NCBI RefSeq assembly: GCF_003269035.1
Contig: NZ_QLTK01000003.1
Span: 310,001 to 374,000 of the forward strand
Direction of reading: 5' to 3'
DNA from: Paraburkholderia bryophila
GTDB lineage: Bacteria > Pseudomonadota > Gammaproteobacteria > Burkholderiales > Burkholderiaceae
Length of the DNA stretch: 64,000 bases
The position numbers and the translations under genes were made by a program. The notes below the pieces were generated by a model that saw only the letters and a program-made list of their open reading frames with translations, searched no databases and had not been told where the DNA came from. This document shows positions 1 through 8,796 of the stretch, one piece after another (the stretch's first letter is position 1; each line of letters opens with the position of its first letter).

Positions 1-110
1 GCGCGGCGTGGGACAAGCAAGGCGCCAACTCGATGCGGATCAAGCCCGGCTTTCCACCTCCGCAGAACAATCGGCCGAATCAGAAAGGATTCTTCAATTT
101 TTCCCAGTAG
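1..110 (+). CDS. 3' end of an unidentified gene upstream of the PAAR gene (partial)
   Basis: Reading from base 3 there is an open frame of 35 codons that ends in TAG at 108-110. The last residues are rich in Pro, Asn and Gln (GFPPPQNNRPNQKGFFNFSQ). The 5' part lies outside the window, so the product cannot be identified. Its position directly before a PAAR gene in a T6SS cluster makes a VgrG-associated effector or adaptor plausible, but that is inference from location only. Confidence 0.5.
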   Translation, partial: AAWDKQGANSMRIKPGFPPPQNNRPNQKGFFNFSQ

Positions 111-168
111 CCGTTGCGTTGTTCCTTGATCAGATTGAGTGCCCCACCCCCGACAAACAGGACAAACC

Positions 169-417
169 ATGCCAAACCTAATCCGCCTGGGCGACCCCAC
201 CGACCACGGAGGCCGGGTCATCAGCGCGTCATCCGTCATGCGTTACGACGGACGATTCGTCGCGCGCAAAGGTGATCGGGTGTGCTGTCCCAAACACGAC
301 CTCCGCCCTAACTTGATCATTGAGGGCGATGAGTCGACCACGGACCACGGCGTGCCGGTCGCGCGACATGGTTGCCGGGCCATGTGCGGATGCCGTTTGA
401 TTTCAAGTCTTTTATAA
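169..417 (+). CDS. PAAR domain protein (T6SS spike tip)
   Basis: An 82-residue protein with the PAAR-family opening GDPTDHGGRV at residues 8-17, followed by conserved Gly/Asp/His turns and Cys pairs (CCPKHD; CRAMCGC). PAAR proteins form the sharpened cone on VgrG at the tip of the T6SS tube and carry or recruit effectors. The whole protein is essentially the single domain, with no C-terminal toxin. An in-frame GTG lies 30 bases upstream (139), but the ATG at 169 puts the conserved motif at the usual distance from the N terminus. The next gene starts 10 bases after the stop, consistent with one transcript with the T6SS genes downstream. Confidence 0.85.
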   Translation: MPNLIRLGDPTDHGGRVISASSVMRYDGRFVARKGDRVCCPKHDLRPNLIIEGDESTTDHGVPVARHGCRAMCGCRLISSLL

Positions 418-427
418 ATCGACCGCC

Positions 428-1693
428 ATGCCGGTAGACCTGCCTATTGCATCGTTCACGGATGCGCCGCCTGTGCCGCCACGCCTCGTCGTCTGGCTGG
501 GCCTGTTGATGCTCGTCATGCTGGCCGGAGCAGGGGGCACCTTATTCACCTGGCCCCAAGGCGAGCCCACCGGCTCGCCCTGGTTCTGGACGAAACTGCT
601 TGTTCTACCGGCACTGGGATTCTGCGTTGCATTTGGACTTCGACTGTTCTATTACGAGCAGGAATCGGAGCGGGTGCGCGCCGAAGTAGCAACGCTAAAG
701 GACGATCAGGCGAAAGCGCTGCTATTCGCAAGCGAGCCCCTGGCCGTGCTGGAATGTCGCTATCTAAGCGCGCTACAAATCGGACAGGCCGCCAAACAGA
801 TAGTGGCTACACATTCGATCTTAAACGCCCGGGTGCCACATTCAGGCGGCAGCGCAGTGCGGCACACGGCCCTGAAATTCGGTGAGCTTCAGAGCCTTCC
901 CGAACGCTATCGCGCGTGTTTCCTTGAATTGCTGGATGAAATCGGCCCTGCCATTGCCACTTTGCCACTAGACGTGCCGTTCAACATCTGCCTTGCGTTG
1001 CCAGTCAATCCGGAAAATCTGGAACAGGACGATTTGTCGGCGATCTGGCAGAGCTGTTGGCGAGAGAGCGGCCTGCGACCGGCGAAAGCATCGCGGCTTT
1101 TCGCAGAACAGGGATTGATGCCGTTGGACGGCTGGCTGGACGTTCGAGGTGACGTCGCACTGGAGAAAGTCACGCTCTACGTCTGTGCGCAACTACACGC
1201 CACGCCGCCGCACAACAGCGCGGAAGCGGCCGTGGCGTTGCTGCTGGGATGGCCGCCGTTACTCGAACGGCGTGGGCTGAAACCGCTCGCGATGCTGCAC
1301 CGTCCGGCGGACGCTGGAACCGGTGCGCTTGACGATGCGCTTCTCAAGGCGCTGCTTTGGGGACGATCGACGGCCCCCGAGCTCGGTGACCTATGGCAGG
1401 CCGGCCTCGCGTCCGACGACAAACCCGCCATCCTGCAGAGCGCGTCGGCTCTGTCGCTGGGTCTCTCAAAGTCCTGGAACCTGTCCGGCGTACACGATAT
1501 CGACACCACATTGGGCCATGCCGGAGTCGCAGCCGGTTGGCTTGCGACCGCCTTTGCCGTCGAACACGTAGCGCAAGCCCATACACCGCAACTCGTCGCG
1601 TATCGGGCCGGATCGCTCCAGCTGGCCGTGGTGAATCCGGTTGCAAGGCACGCCTGCGACCCAACAGAGAGGGCGCCCGCGCCATGCCTCTGA
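428..1693 (+). CDS. T6SS-cluster membrane protein, function unknown
   Basis: A 421-residue protein with two predicted membrane helices near the N terminus (about residues 19-42 and 54-75), a charged segment resembling a short coiled coil (QESERVRAEVATLKDDQAK), then a roughly 320-residue soluble domain. I recognise no catalytic motif. It lies between the PAAR gene and tssM, and its last 10 bases overlap the tssM start (ATGCCTCTGA), indicating translational coupling. The topology and position would suit an inner-membrane accessory or effector-loading protein, for example a Tla3-like adaptor, but this is inference and I could not establish homology. Confidence 0.6.
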   Translation: MPVDLPIASFTDAPPVPPRLVVWLGLLMLVMLAGAGGTLFTWPQGEPTGSPWFWTKLLVLPALGFCVAFGLRLFYYEQESERVRAEVATLKDDQAKALLFASEPLAVLECRYLSALQIGQAAKQIVATHSILNARVPHSGGSAVRHTALKFGELQSLPERYRACFLELLDEIGPAIATLPLDVPFNICLALPVNPENLEQDDLSAIWQSCWRESGLRPAKASRLFAEQGLMPLDGWLDVRGDVALEKVTLYVCAQLHATPPHNSAEAAVALLLGWPPLLERRGLKPLAMLHRPADAGTGALDDALLKALLWGRSTAPELGDLWQAGLASDDKPAILQSASALSLGLSKSWNLSGVHDIDTTLGHAGVAAGWLATAFAVEHVAQAHTPQLVAYRAGSLQLAVVNPVARHACDPTERAPAPCL

Positions 1694-2136
1694 GAAAAAT
1701 CTCAGGCTACTGGATTCTGGTCGTCACGTTGACGGCGCTCGTTGCGCTCTTCGCATACTTCGACGGAGCCGAACGGGATCCCTCGCCCTATCGTCGAGTT
1801 GGCGCCGTCCTGATCGTCGGCGTGATCGCATTGCTCGCGCGTGCGCACCTCGCCTCCGCATGGCGGTTTGCCGCGCACCACGCTCCGGGGCGCAACAAGA
1901 CGCTGTATGAGCGGGAACCGTCGGCAAGGGTGGGCGCGGCGAAATTGCCGGAATTCGATCTCATCGAACACCGCTTCGAAAACCTGAAGCTGACGTTAAT
2001 AAACCGTCACGGCTGGCGATGGCGCTATCGCGATCGTTGGGTCATGGTGGTCGGAGATATCGTGCTGATAGAGCGTCTTGCGCCGGGTTTGACGCAGTCG
2101 GGTTATGCGATCGTCGGCGATACCGTTCTGCTTTGA
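1684..2136 (+). CDS. tssM: TssM/IcmF N-terminal fragment, ended by an in-frame TGA
   Basis: A 150-codon reading frame with two predicted membrane helices (about residues 8-25 and 37-52), then a cytoplasmic segment ending GYAIVGDTVLL. This matches the start of TssM, the inner-membrane T6SS component that forms the TssJLM complex. In the NTPase region the expected Walker A loop is absent: RWVMVVGDIVLIERLAPGL lacks GxxxxGK[ST]. Translation stops at TGA 2134-2136, but the same frame continues at once with TssM-like sequence (DIAWLERIRRARRRRPVDA) into the large downstream reading frame. The two pieces together give 1197 codons, the normal size of TssM. The TGA is therefore best read as a nonsense change, for example from TGG. 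Readthrough or a sequencing error cannot be excluded. Confidence 0.75.
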   Translation: MPLRKISGYWILVVTLTALVALFAYFDGAERDPSPYRRVGAVLIVGVIALLARAHLASAWRFAAHHAPGRNKTLYEREPSARVGAAKLPEFDLIEHRFENLKLTLINRHGWRWRYRDRWVMVVGDIVLIERLAPGLTQSGYAIVGDTVLL

Positions 2137-2256
2137 GCGCGGCAAATTGGCGATCGACCCGACATCGCGTGGCTCGAACGGATCCGGCGAGCACGCCGTC
2201 GTCGTCCGGTCGATGCCACGGCGGTCGTCACGGAAACGCGGATCGGCCGGCAGCAG

Positions 2257-5200
2257 ATGCAGGACGATGCGCAGCTTGTCCAGTGCCTGGCGCGTCACGC
2301 TCGCGCATTGTGCTGGTCCGCACCGGCGTATGTCGTGAGCATGACCGGGATCGGAGGCGACACGTTGTCAGGTGACGAAGTCACCGGCTGTACCTGGTCG
2401 AGCGCACGGGCACGGCCTGACGCAGTCGAGGCCTCCTTGCACCGCCTTGCTGACGACCTGGCCGAGCGCGGGGTGATGCGTCTGACGAACAATGTGGCAG
2501 ACAGCTATCCGGCCGCATTGTCCGCGCACATCGCACGGTATCGAGCGGCGTTGTCCGCGTTCGTCGTGCAGATCGGGCGGGGGCGCGGCGGGCGTGTATC
2601 GATTCACGGCGTTCTGTTCGCGCCACGTTTCAACGAAGGGAATCCCGTATCCACGTCGGTCCAGCGAGAGGCCCCGCAAGAGGCCCCGCAAGACGAATAC
2701 GCGAGCAAACCAGACCACTACGATTCTGAAAATACATTGCCGCTCGCTGCAGACCGCGGCGACGTTTCGCCTGCAATCTGGCAAACGATCGTCATCCACA
2801 GCCGCCGCATCCACGGTCGCCGGATCGGTTTGTCGGCGTCCACTTGCGCTGCCTGGATCGCGACGGCCTGCATTGCTTGCTGGATCGTCGGCATGAACCT
2901 GTCGGGCTTTACCCAATCCGCCGCTATCCGGACGGCCGCCGCGACGACCGTCAGACTTTCGCCCACGCAAGACCCGCGCGATGCCGCACTTGCGCTCGAC
3001 AACCTGCAAAAGCAACTCGACACATTGGAAGTCATGCAACGCGATGGCGCGCCCTGGTACACCCGTTTCGGCCTGAATCGCAACGTCGAACTGCTCGCGG
3101 CGCTCTGGCCAGTCTACGAGGTCGCGACCAACCGTATTCTGGTTCAGCGAATCCGCACCGTGCTCGAGGCCCAGCTACGGCAACTCAGCTCGTTCTCCGA
3201 TGCTGAAATCGCCAGCGGCGGCGACCGGCAGACCCAGGCGGCCTACGCAACGCTCAAGACCTACCTGATGCTCGCGCGGCCGGAACACGCTGACGCAAAA
3301 TTTCTCACCGCGCAACTGCTCGCCATGGACCCACCCACGCGCGCGCAACGCTCGGCTCTGAGCGACGGTGCGTGGCAAGACCTTCGGCAGCGTCTCCTTC
3401 GGTTTTACGCGGCTCACCTCGGGCGTCGTGTGTCGAGTCGTGGTGGGATGCCAGCCATCGTCCCCGACGCGTCGCTTATCCGTGCCGCCCGTCAAACCCT
3501 GATCGGCGTCATCGGCCTGCAGAATTCGACCGATGCGCTCTACCGGCAGATTCTGGACGAAAACCGCGGCAAGTACCCGCCGCTGTCACTCGCCGCGTTG
3601 CTGGGCGACACCAGCAGTCGTGGCCTGTTCAACACCACGGTCGCGCTGCCCGGCGTCTTCACCCGCACGGCGTGGGACGAGCGCATCTCGAAAGCGATCG
3701 ACGAAGCCGACGAACGGCGCAACGTCGGCGGCGACTGGGTGCTGTCCGACACGCGCTCGGGCAAGCCATTCCGCTCGACGCTCAAGGCCGAATTGCGGCA
3801 ACGCTATTTCGAAGACTACGCGGGTGCCTGGCAGCGGTTCCTCAATAGCATTCGCTGGCAACGGGACGCCACGCTATCCGGCACGATCGACCAGTTGACG
3901 TTGCTGGCCGATCCGCAGCGCTCGCCGCTTGGCGTGCTGATGAAGGTGATCGTCTATCAGGGGCATGTCGGCGCGCTCGGGCCGTCGCTCTCCGACACGC
4001 TGGTCGGCAAGGCGCAACATCTCGTCGGCGCCGCAGAAGCGAATCCGTCGAAGCTCATCAATGCCCGCACCGCGACGCCGCTCGCCACCGCATTCGGACC
4101 CCTGATGCGGCTGACTGGCGACGATCCTGGCGGTTCGGGCAACAACGATAAACCGCCCGCGCAGTTCGCCGTAACGGGCGACCTCAGCGTGCAACGCTAC
4201 CTCGAGCGGGTCACGGCTATGCGCTTGAAGTTGCAGCAGATCATGACCGGCGGCGATCCCGACACAATGTCCCGTGCGGCCGCGCAAGCCGTGCTGCAAG
4301 GGCGCACGTCGGATATCGCCGACAGTCGCGATTACGCCAATCGGGTGGCCGCGAGTCTGGGCGTGCAGTGGGCCGGCTTCGGCGAGTTGCTGCAACAACC
4401 GTTCGACCAGACGTGGCGGGTGGTGCTGCAGCCGGCCGCGGCGAGCCTGAACGACGTCTGGCGCACCGGTGTCGTGGCCGACTGGAACCAGGTTTTCGCC
4501 GGCCGCTATCCGTTTGCGGATTCCGACAACGACGCATCGCTGCCGGAAATGGGCCGTTTCATGCGCGTGGACAACGGTGTGATCGCGCAGTTCGTGGCGA
4601 CGCAACTCGCCGGTATCGTCGAGCGGCAGGGCGATCGCTGGGTGCTGGCGCAATGGGCGAATCGCGGTGCGTTGACGGTCGATCCCATCTTTCTCACGGC
4701 GCTGAACAGGCTCACGCAGGTGTCGACGGTGCTGTTCCAATCAGGCGAGGCCCAGGTGCATTTCGAGTTGCGCGGCGTCCCCACCGCGGGCGTGACCGAC
4801 ACGAGGTTCGTGCTCTCGGGCCGCGAGTTGCACTACTTCAACCAGCAGGCGGCGTGGACGCCCTTCGTCTGGCCTGGCGACGCGCTGGAAAACCTCTCGC
4901 GCATCGAGTGGCAAACCGACCAGGGCGGTGTACGCAGCGCGCTGGACGCAGCGGGCCGATTTGGTCTGATCCGGCTGCTGGAACACGCGACAGTGACGCC
5001 GCAGGACAGCGCCCGCTATCTCATCAGCTGGTCGCCGGACCAAGGCGCGGGCCTGCCGCTGAAAGTGCAGTTGCGCAGTGAGGCGGGGAGAGGGCCGCTC
5101 GAAGTCCTCGCGTTGCGTCACTTTTCGCTGCCGTCGCGAATCTTCGTCGGCGGCGGCGCGAAGGTTGCACAAAAACTGGCCGACGCGTCGCCGCCTCCAC

Positions 5201-5277
5201 TACCGGCTGCTGCGATCGCCGCGGCGCATCACGCCACCATGCCATTGCCGCAAGGCACCGCGCCGGAGTCCGAATGA
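2257..5277 (+). CDS. tssM: TssM/IcmF main part (periplasmic and C-terminal domains), N terminus cut off
   Basis: A 1006-codon frame, in phase with the fragment before it. It begins inside the cytoplasmic TssM domain (APAYVVSMTG corresponds to the strand before the usual TK.D). It has one membrane helix at about residues 191-214 and a long periplasmic part ending in the IcmF C-terminal region (ELHYFNQQAAWTPFVWPG). TssM bridges the inner membrane and contacts the TssJ lipoprotein. The ATG at 2257 is the first start codon after the TGA and has no convincing ribosome binding site. A product starting there would lack the first two membrane helices. The gene overlaps tssA by four bases (ATGA). Unless the TGA is suppressed, this allele is probably non-functional. 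Confidence 0.8.
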   Translation: MQDDAQLVQCLARHARALCWSAPAYVVSMTGIGGDTLSGDEVTGCTWSSARARPDAVEASLHRLADDLAERGVMRLTNNVADSYPAALSAHIARYRAALSAFVVQIGRGRGGRVSIHGVLFAPRFNEGNPVSTSVQREAPQEAPQDEYASKPDHYDSENTLPLAADRGDVSPAIWQTIVIHSRRIHGRRIGLSASTCAAWIATACIACWIVGMNLSGFTQSAAIRTAAATTVRLSPTQDPRDAALALDNLQKQLDTLEVMQRDGAPWYTRFGLNRNVELLAALWPVYEVATNRILVQRIRTVLEAQLRQLSSFSDAEIASGGDRQTQAAYATLKTYLMLARPEHADAKFLTAQLLAMDPPTRAQRSALSDGAWQDLRQRLLRFYAAHLGRRVSSRGGMPAIVPDASLIRAARQTLIGVIGLQNSTDALYRQILDENRGKYPPLSLAALLGDTSSRGLFNTTVALPGVFTRTAWDERISKAIDEADERRNVGGDWVLSDTRSGKPFRSTLKAELRQRYFEDYAGAWQRFLNSIRWQRDATLSGTIDQLTLLADPQRSPLGVLMKVIVYQGHVGALGPSLSDTLVGKAQHLVGAAEANPSKLINARTATPLATAFGPLMRLTGDDPGGSGNNDKPPAQFAVTGDLSVQRYLERVTAMRLKLQQIMTGGDPDTMSRAAAQAVLQGRTSDIADSRDYANRVAASLGVQWAGFGELLQQPFDQTWRVVLQPAAASLNDVWRTGVVADWNQVFAGRYPFADSDNDASLPEMGRFMRVDNGVIAQFVATQLAGIVERQGDRWVLAQWANRGALTVDPIFLTALNRLTQVSTVLFQSGEAQVHFELRGVPTAGVTDTRFVLSGRELHYFNQQAAWTPFVWPGDALENLSRIEWQTDQGGVRSALDAAGRFGLIRLLEHATVTPQDSARYLISWSPDQGAGLPLKVQLRSEAGRGPLEVLALRHFSLPSRIFVGGGAKVAQKLADASPPPLPAAAIAAAHHATMPLPQGTAPESE

Positions 5278-6224
5278 TCATGCTGCCGACTCTTCAAAAA
5301 GGCCTGTTGTCGTCGCGCGACGCCGAGCAACCGGTGCGCGAGCGCTACGTCCGCTGGGACGCATGGCTGCAACCCATTGCTGGCGGCAACGTGGCCGGCG
5401 TGGGTCGCGATCCCGGTTACGACGATGCTTTTTTTATGCTGAAGGACGAGGTCACGCGGCTTTCCGGTATCGACGACGCGCTTATCGTCGCCACCTGCGA
5501 GCAGTTGCTCAAGGAGGTCGGCAAGGATCTGCGCGTCGCCGGCTACCATGCATTCGCCCAACTGCGTCAGCACGGACCGGCGGGCTTCGCGGACGGACTG
5601 GATCTGACGGCGGCGTTGATCGACCGTTTTGGCGACGCTTTGCTGCCCGTGCGTCCTGAAGCAAAAAGGGCCGCGCTCGAGTGGTTTGCCACGGCGCGGA
5701 TTATCGATTCGCTTGCGAGTCATGGCGCGTTCGCGCCCGCGGATTTCGAACGCGTGAGCGTCGCGCTGAATTTGCTGACCACGGCAACGAGCCTGTGGAG
5801 TGAGGCAGCTCGCCCGAACCTCCAGGCGCTGATTGCCCGCTTCGAGCGCCACGACACACCTGGGCCCGACCCTGAAGCAGACCACACAGCAGCGCCAGCC
5901 CGCGCAAGGACCACGCAAACCCCACAGCAAGCACCGACCGCACACAACGCACACGGCACACAGCAAGCACACACGCACACAACGCACACAACGCACACAA
6001 CGCACACAACGCACAAACCGCCGGCGCGGTGTCCTCCAGACGCGACCTGCTCGATCAGGCCCGCGCAATGGCGGCCTATCTGCGCGACCAGGAAAATGGC
6101 TATCTGCCATCCGCAAGGCTCGTGCGCGGCGTGCGCTGGGATACGTTGCATGAGACGCCACCCGCCGACATCGAGGCACGCACGCGTCTTATGCCGCCAC
6201 GCCCGGAGTCACTTCAGCAGATGA
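5274..6224 (+). CDS. tssA: TssA N-terminal part (ImpA_N domain), frameshifted in the linker
   Basis: Residues 1 to about 195 match the TssA/ImpA N-terminal domain (DPGYDDAFFMLKDEVTRLSGIDD, LLKEVGKDLRVAGYHA, GFADGLDL). TssA caps and primes the T6SS tail during assembly. After the domain the frame enters a His/Thr/Gln-rich linker made of HTT repeats (5975-6010) and then continues as Cys/Arg-rich sequence with no resemblance to TssA until a stop at 6222-6224. The natural continuation is in another frame from about 6020. Going from one frame to the other needs a net change of one base missing or two bases added. The start overlaps the tssM stop (ATGA); a second ATG at 5280 is also possible. Confidence 0.75.
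   Translation: MIMLPTLQKGLLSSRDAEQPVRERYVRWDAWLQPIAGGNVAGVGRDPGYDDAFFMLKDEVTRLSGIDDALIVATCEQLLKEVGKDLRVAGYHAFAQLRQHGPAGFADGLDLTAALIDRFGDALLPVRPEAKRAALEWFATARIIDSLASHGAFAPADFERVSVALNLLTTATSLWSEAARPNLQALIARFERHDTPGPDPEADHTAAPARARTTQTPQQAPTAHNAHGTQQAHTHTTHTTHTTHTTHKPPARCPPDATCSIRPAQWRPICATRKMAICHPQGSCAACAGIRCMRRHPPTSRHARVLCRHARSHFSR
5975..6010 (+). repeat. Four perfect 9-bp repeats (GCACACAAC) in the tssA linker
   Basis: GCACACAAC is repeated four times without mismatch and followed by a degenerate fifth copy (GCACAAACC). Looser CA-rich sequence (5936-5974) precedes it. In the upstream tssA frame it encodes His-Thr-Thr; in the downstream frame Ala-His-Asn. Gain or loss of whole units keeps the frame, but slippage in the CA dinucleotide stretches around it would shift it, which fits the frame change found in tssA here. 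Confidence 0.85.
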
Positions 6225-6964
6225 GGCGGCTTGTTCTGCAAAAACAGTGGCATGAAATGGTCGAACGTGTGGAAGGCGCGTTCATGGAGGGTGCAAACCA
6301 TCTGTGGCTTGATCTGCAGTATTTCCAGCACATCGCGCTCGATCAGTTGGGCACACCGTACAGCGCCTGGCGCGAGCTGTTGCGGGCCGACATCGCGCTG
6401 TTTCTCGACCGCTTGCCCGGCATCGAACGGCTGGCGTTCAACGACGGCACACCGTTCGCCGACGACACGACTCGAGAATGGATCGCGCGGCATGCGGTGG
6501 TGCGCGACCTGGAAGCCGGCGAGGCGATGGCACCGTTGCCGGTGACGGCGGATCAACGTGTCGACACCGGCGGCGATTGGTCCGAAATCGAAGCGCAGGC
6601 ACGCGAGCTGAGTACGAACCAGACGCTCGAGGCAGCCTTCGTCTGGCTGGAGTCGCTGCCCGGCGTCAGGACCGAGCGCGGGCGCTATCTGCAACGCGTG
6701 GTCATGGCACGCCTTGCCGCGCACGCCGGCCGACCGGAAGTCGCCCTGTCGCTGCTGGGCGAACTGGACGCTACCGCGCAATCGCTGAAACTGATTCACT
6801 GGGAGCCCGCGCTCGCCTTCGACATCAAGCACCAGTTGCTCAAGTCGCTCGAAACGTTAGTCAGCCGCAAGGGCGCCGACAAGCCGGCACTGGCTCGCCG
6901 TATCGACCATTTGCGGGGCGAGATGATCGTGCTCGATCCCGCCCGCGCACTGATCCTCTCATAA
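6029..6964 (+). CDS. tssA: TssA C-terminal part (VasJ-like domain), second half of the frameshifted gene
   Basis: A 311-codon frame starting at a GTG at 6029. Its protein begins SSRRDLLDQARAMAAYLRDQE, which is the usual start of the TssA middle/C-terminal region after the variable linker, and it continues as a helical VasJ-type domain (MRRLVLQKQWHEMVERVEGA; DLQYFQHIALDQLG). This frame is open back to a TGA at 5873-5875, so the shift from the N-terminal frame must lie between about 5876 and 6100. The two parts together span about 563 codons, a plausible full-length TssA. The GTG has no clear ribosome binding site, so separate translation is unlikely. tssF follows 11 bases downstream. Confidence 0.75.
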   Translation: MSSRRDLLDQARAMAAYLRDQENGYLPSARLVRGVRWDTLHETPPADIEARTRLMPPRPESLQQMRRLVLQKQWHEMVERVEGAFMEGANHLWLDLQYFQHIALDQLGTPYSAWRELLRADIALFLDRLPGIERLAFNDGTPFADDTTREWIARHAVVRDLEAGEAMAPLPVTADQRVDTGGDWSEIEAQARELSTNQTLEAAFVWLESLPGVRTERGRYLQRVVMARLAAHAGRPEVALSLLGELDATAQSLKLIHWEPALAFDIKHQLLKSLETLVSRKGADKPALARRIDHLRGEMIVLDPARALILS

Positions 6965-6975
6965 CCCGAGTTTCC

Positions 6976-8796
6976 ATGGACCACGACAATCCGATCCTGC
7001 GCTACTACGACGCCGAGATGCGCTATCTGAGAGAGGCCGGCAAGGAGTTCGCAGAGGCGTATCCCGACCGGGCCCGCATGCTCAATCTCGATCGCGTGGG
7101 CGATCGGGATCCGTACGTCGAACGTCTCTACGAGGGCTTCGCGTTCCTGAGCGGGCGTCTGCAGCAAAAACTGGACGACGAATTGCCCGAGCTGACTGAA
7201 GGACTCGTCAGTCTGCTATGGCCGCATTACCTGCGCATGATTCCGTCGCTTTCGATCGTTGAATTCACGCCGATCGCCGAAAAATTGCAGAAAACCGAAT
7301 GCCTGCCCGCCGGCGTGCCGGTGCGCTCGGCGCCGATCGCCACGCCGCCAGCGGCGGCCTCTCACGATGCGGGTTCGGCGCCGAAGGCCGTGCAATGTCT
7401 GTATCGCACGACCCGGGCCGTGCGTCTGCAACCGATCCGACTCGTCAGCGCCGCGCCGGCCGTGCGTCACGACGGACGTTCGGTGATCGGCCTGCAGTTC
7501 GAGCTCGACCGGTCGGCGCGCCGCGACGCGACCGATCTCTCGCGCCTGCCGCTCTATCTGAATGCCGATTTGCCGACGGCGTTCGCGATGCACCTCGCGT
7601 TGACGCGGCAAGTGGCGTCGATCGCGTGGCGCATTCCGCAAGTGCGCGGCGGCGATGCGCTGCCGCTCGACGGCGTCAGCATCGAAGCCGCGGGATTCAC
7701 GCTCGAGGAACGATTGTGGCCGAAGGCGGACGCGGCGTTCTCGGGCTATCAGCTATTGCTCGAATACTTCAGTTTTCGCGAGAAATTCCTGTTCGTGGAT
7801 CTGTGCGGTCTGGATGCGACCGCACTGCCTGCCGACACGACAGGCTTCGAACTCGAGATCCTCCTCACGCACAGTTACCCGTCCGACCAGCGGTTTACCG
7901 CGGACAACGTGCGCCTGTTCTGCGCGCCGGTCATCAATCTGTTTCCGCTGGAAGCCGAAACAATCCAGGTCGATCACCACCAGACCGAATACCGTGTCGT
8001 GCCGGCCGGCCACGCGGCGGGACACGTCGAAACGTATTCCGTCGATGCGATCGAAGCGATCGATCACGACAACGCCGAGCGTTACCAGTACGTGCCGTTC
8101 GCGACCTTCCGGCACCGCGGCGGCATGCTGCGGCACGAAGCGCCCGAGCGCTATTTCCATACACGGGTGCGCCAGAGCGGCGCGGGGCGGCATGAAACGT
8201 GGATCGTTCTGGGCGGCCACGCATGGGAAAGCATGACCGATCTTCCGGAAGAAAGCCTGTCCCTGCGCTTGACCGGCACGAACGGCATGGTGCCGCGAAA
8301 AGGCCTGCGCGAGGCGCGTCTCGATGAACTCGGCGCGGGTGTGCCGAATGTCTCCAGTGTGCGAAATCTTGTCGCGCCGACGCTGCCTCTGTATCCGCCT
8401 ACCAGCGACCGCTTTCAATGGCGGGTGTTGTCCCATCTCGCACCGAACTTTCTCTCCATGATGAACGCCGAGGTGTTGCGCGGGGCATTGGCGCTGTACG
8501 ATTGGACCGGCGACGAATTGAACCGGCGTCGTCTCGCGGGCATTCTGCATGTGTCGGAGGCACTGCGCGAGGAGGTGACGGGGGGCGCGGTCGAACGTGG
8601 CGTGCAGATCGACGTGACGCTCGATAGCCACGCGTTCGCGGGCGAGGGTGACCTGATGCTGTTCGGCGAACTGCTGCACCGGTTTTTTGCGCTGTATGCC
8701 GAGATCAATCTGTTCACGCAACTCCAGATAGTCAGCCTGCCTTCGCAGGCCCGCACCGTCTGGCCGCGCAGCAAGGCGCTGCGCTGTCCGTCATGA
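6976..8796 (+). CDS. tssF: T6SS baseplate protein TssF
   Basis: A 606-residue protein with the typical TssF beginning (NPILRYYDAEMRYLREAG, AEAYPDRARML, DPYVERLYEGFAFLSGRL, LLWPHYLRMIPSL). TssF forms the baseplate wedge with TssE, TssG and TssK, the platform for tube and sheath polymerisation. The ATG at 6976 is used because the family consensus begins immediately after it, although the frame is open further upstream inside tssA. Its stop overlaps the tssG start in ATGA. Length matches the family and no disruption is seen. Confidence 0.93.
   Translation: MDHDNPILRYYDAEMRYLREAGKEFAEAYPDRARMLNLDRVGDRDPYVERLYEGFAFLSGRLQQKLDDELPELTEGLVSLLWPHYLRMIPSLSIVEFTPIAEKLQKTECLPAGVPVRSAPIATPPAAASHDAGSAPKAVQCLYRTTRAVRLQPIRLVSAAPAVRHDGRSVIGLQFELDRSARRDATDLSRLPLYLNADLPTAFAMHLALTRQVASIAWRIPQVRGGDALPLDGVSIEAAGFTLEERLWPKADAAFSGYQLLLEYFSFREKFLFVDLCGLDATALPADTTGFELEILLTHSYPSDQRFTADNVRLFCAPVINLFPLEAETIQVDHHQTEYRVVPAGHAAGHVETYSVDAIEAIDHDNAERYQYVPFATFRHRGGMLRHEAPERYFHTRVRQSGAGRHETWIVLGGHAWESMTDLPEESLSLRLTGTNGMVPRKGLREARLDELGAGVPNVSSVRNLVAPTLPLYPPTSDRFQWRVLSHLAPNFLSMMNAEVLRGALALYDWTGDELNRRRLAGILHVSEALREEVTGGAVERGVQIDVTLDSHAFAGEGDLMLFGELLHRFFALYAEINLFTQLQIVSLPSQARTVWPRSKALRCPS

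Noticed and set aside
3-110. Calling the first partial gene a T6SS lipase or VgrG
   Set aside because: Only 35 C-terminal codons are visible and they contain no diagnostic motif.
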